Of a stretch of 64,000 nt of DNA, positions 63,539 through 64,000 are shown in pieces (position 1 is the first letter of the stretch; each line of letters opens with the position of its first letter). The stretch comes from Priestia megaterium. Lineage in GTDB: Bacteria > Bacillota > Bacilli > Bacillales > Bacillaceae_H. Below the pieces are notes generated by a model that saw only the letters and a list, made by a program, of their open reading frames with translations, was not told the DNA's origin and searched no databases. The position numbers and the translations under genes are program-made. The DNA is taken from positions 3,138,001 through 3,202,000 of the forward strand of contig NZ_CP085442.1 of assembly GCF_023824195.1 (NCBI RefSeq), given 5' to 3'.

Positions 63539-64000
63539 CTTGATCCATAAATTCTTTAACCGTGATATCATCCCCTGCTTTATCTAGCAGCGTTGTCGTT
63601 GCTGGAAACGGATGTTTAATATGACTCGGTATTTTTTCGTACAGCACAAAATAATCACTTTTTGGGACCGCGGCATCAATTGTATATGTATCGTGCACCA
63701 AAGCCGCCTTTACTCGCTCAATTTGTTTACTTCTATTTGTTCCTGTAAACAGCGCATATGTCCCTTTATTTGTATGGATATCATCATAATCCACTAAATT
63801 GCTCATTTTGGTACTGACTTCAATACGCAGGCGTTTGTTCCATCCTTGCTTCAATACGGCCATTCCTTCTTTATCACCAGGTATGGAGAATAAGGCTATG
63901 TATGTATTAGAGTGATCAACCCGTTTAAAATCTTGCAGCGTAATCCTTGCAGAACCATCAATACTTTCTTTATGCTCCCAATTCCGCAAATGCTGCTGCA
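63525..64000 (-). CDS. Hypothetical protein, 5' end outside window
   Basis: At least 157 codons; the frame stays open to the window edge, with QQH before LRNWEHKESIDG, so the true start is probably outside. The visible part is a soluble alpha/beta protein with TYIALFSIPGDKEGMAVLKQ and VSTKMSNLVDYDDIHTNKGT; not recognised. The terminator overlaps its stop codon. Confidence 0.6.
   Translation of the reverse strand, partial: QQHLRNWEHKESIDGSARITLQDFKRVDHSNTYIALFSIPGDKEGMAVLKQGWNKRLRIEVSTKMSNLVDYDDIHTNKGTYALFTGTNRSKQIERVKAALVHDTYTIDAAVPKSDYFVLYEKIPSHIKHPFPATTTLLDKAGDDITVKEFMDQELRE

Overview
The window looks like the chromosome of an AT-rich, spore-forming Bacillaceae species, most likely Bacillus (Priestia) megaterium or a close relative. 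The reasons are Bacillus-style gene pairs and clusters (citA/citR, ansR/ansAB, a TetR gene before swrC, qoxABCD, cysJI), sporulation and germination genes (a Spo0E-type phosphatase, a GerB permease), strong AAGGAGG ribosome sites, and a Bacillaceae dispersed repeat present three times. Species assignment is inference. No rRNA, tRNA, CRISPR array, prophage or transposase gene was recognised.

Layout. 1-4.8 kb: citrate synthase citA (3' end cut by the window) divergent from LysR-type citR, then a DMT exporter divergent from a MocR-type regulator. 4.9-13.3 kb is the most unusual part, a sensory and general-stress island. A cobalamin-binding protein is translationally coupled to a PAS-STAS protein; next to them lie a LOV-STAS blue-light receptor (YtvA type) and an RsbR-like STAS protein behind a SigB-type promoter. 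A second RsbR paralogue, two GlsB/YeaQ stress membrane proteins and a Spo0E-like phosphatase follow. 13.5-18.1 kb: a lipoprotein, the asparagine-degradation operon ansAB with its repressor ansR and visible operator boxes, and a small DnaJ-type zinc protein. 18.3-30.9 kb: a GPH-family transporter, an ArsR regulator with two tandem DUF606 half-size transporters, an APC amino-acid permease, an Rrf2 regulator, a heme-monooxygenase-like pair, a malic enzyme split by a frameshift, an AAC(3)-like acetyltransferase and a DUF3231 protein.

30.9-45.5 kb: a short-chain dehydrogenase, assimilatory sulfite reductase cysJI, a MarR-controlled drug exporter, a TipAS-type MerR regulator, an orphan germinant-receptor B subunit with a small D-like partner, a CPBP protease and a macrolide-type glycosyltransferase. 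45.6-59 kb: an Old Yellow Enzyme, an SGNH hydrolase, the swrC RND pump with its TetR regulator, hutI, an LCP wall enzyme, acetyltransferases and uppP. 59-63 kb: the aa3-type quinol oxidase operon qoxABCD, followed by a 5'-truncated unknown gene at the edge.

How it fits together. The 4.9-13 kb genes would feed light, cobalamin state and other cues through STAS proteins into the stressosome/SigB pathway, with SigB-class effectors (GlsB proteins) beside them. Most other units are ordinary metabolic or efflux operons with a local regulator. The three dispersed repeats sit exactly at stop codons between genes and carry terminator hairpins, so they also act in gene punctuation.
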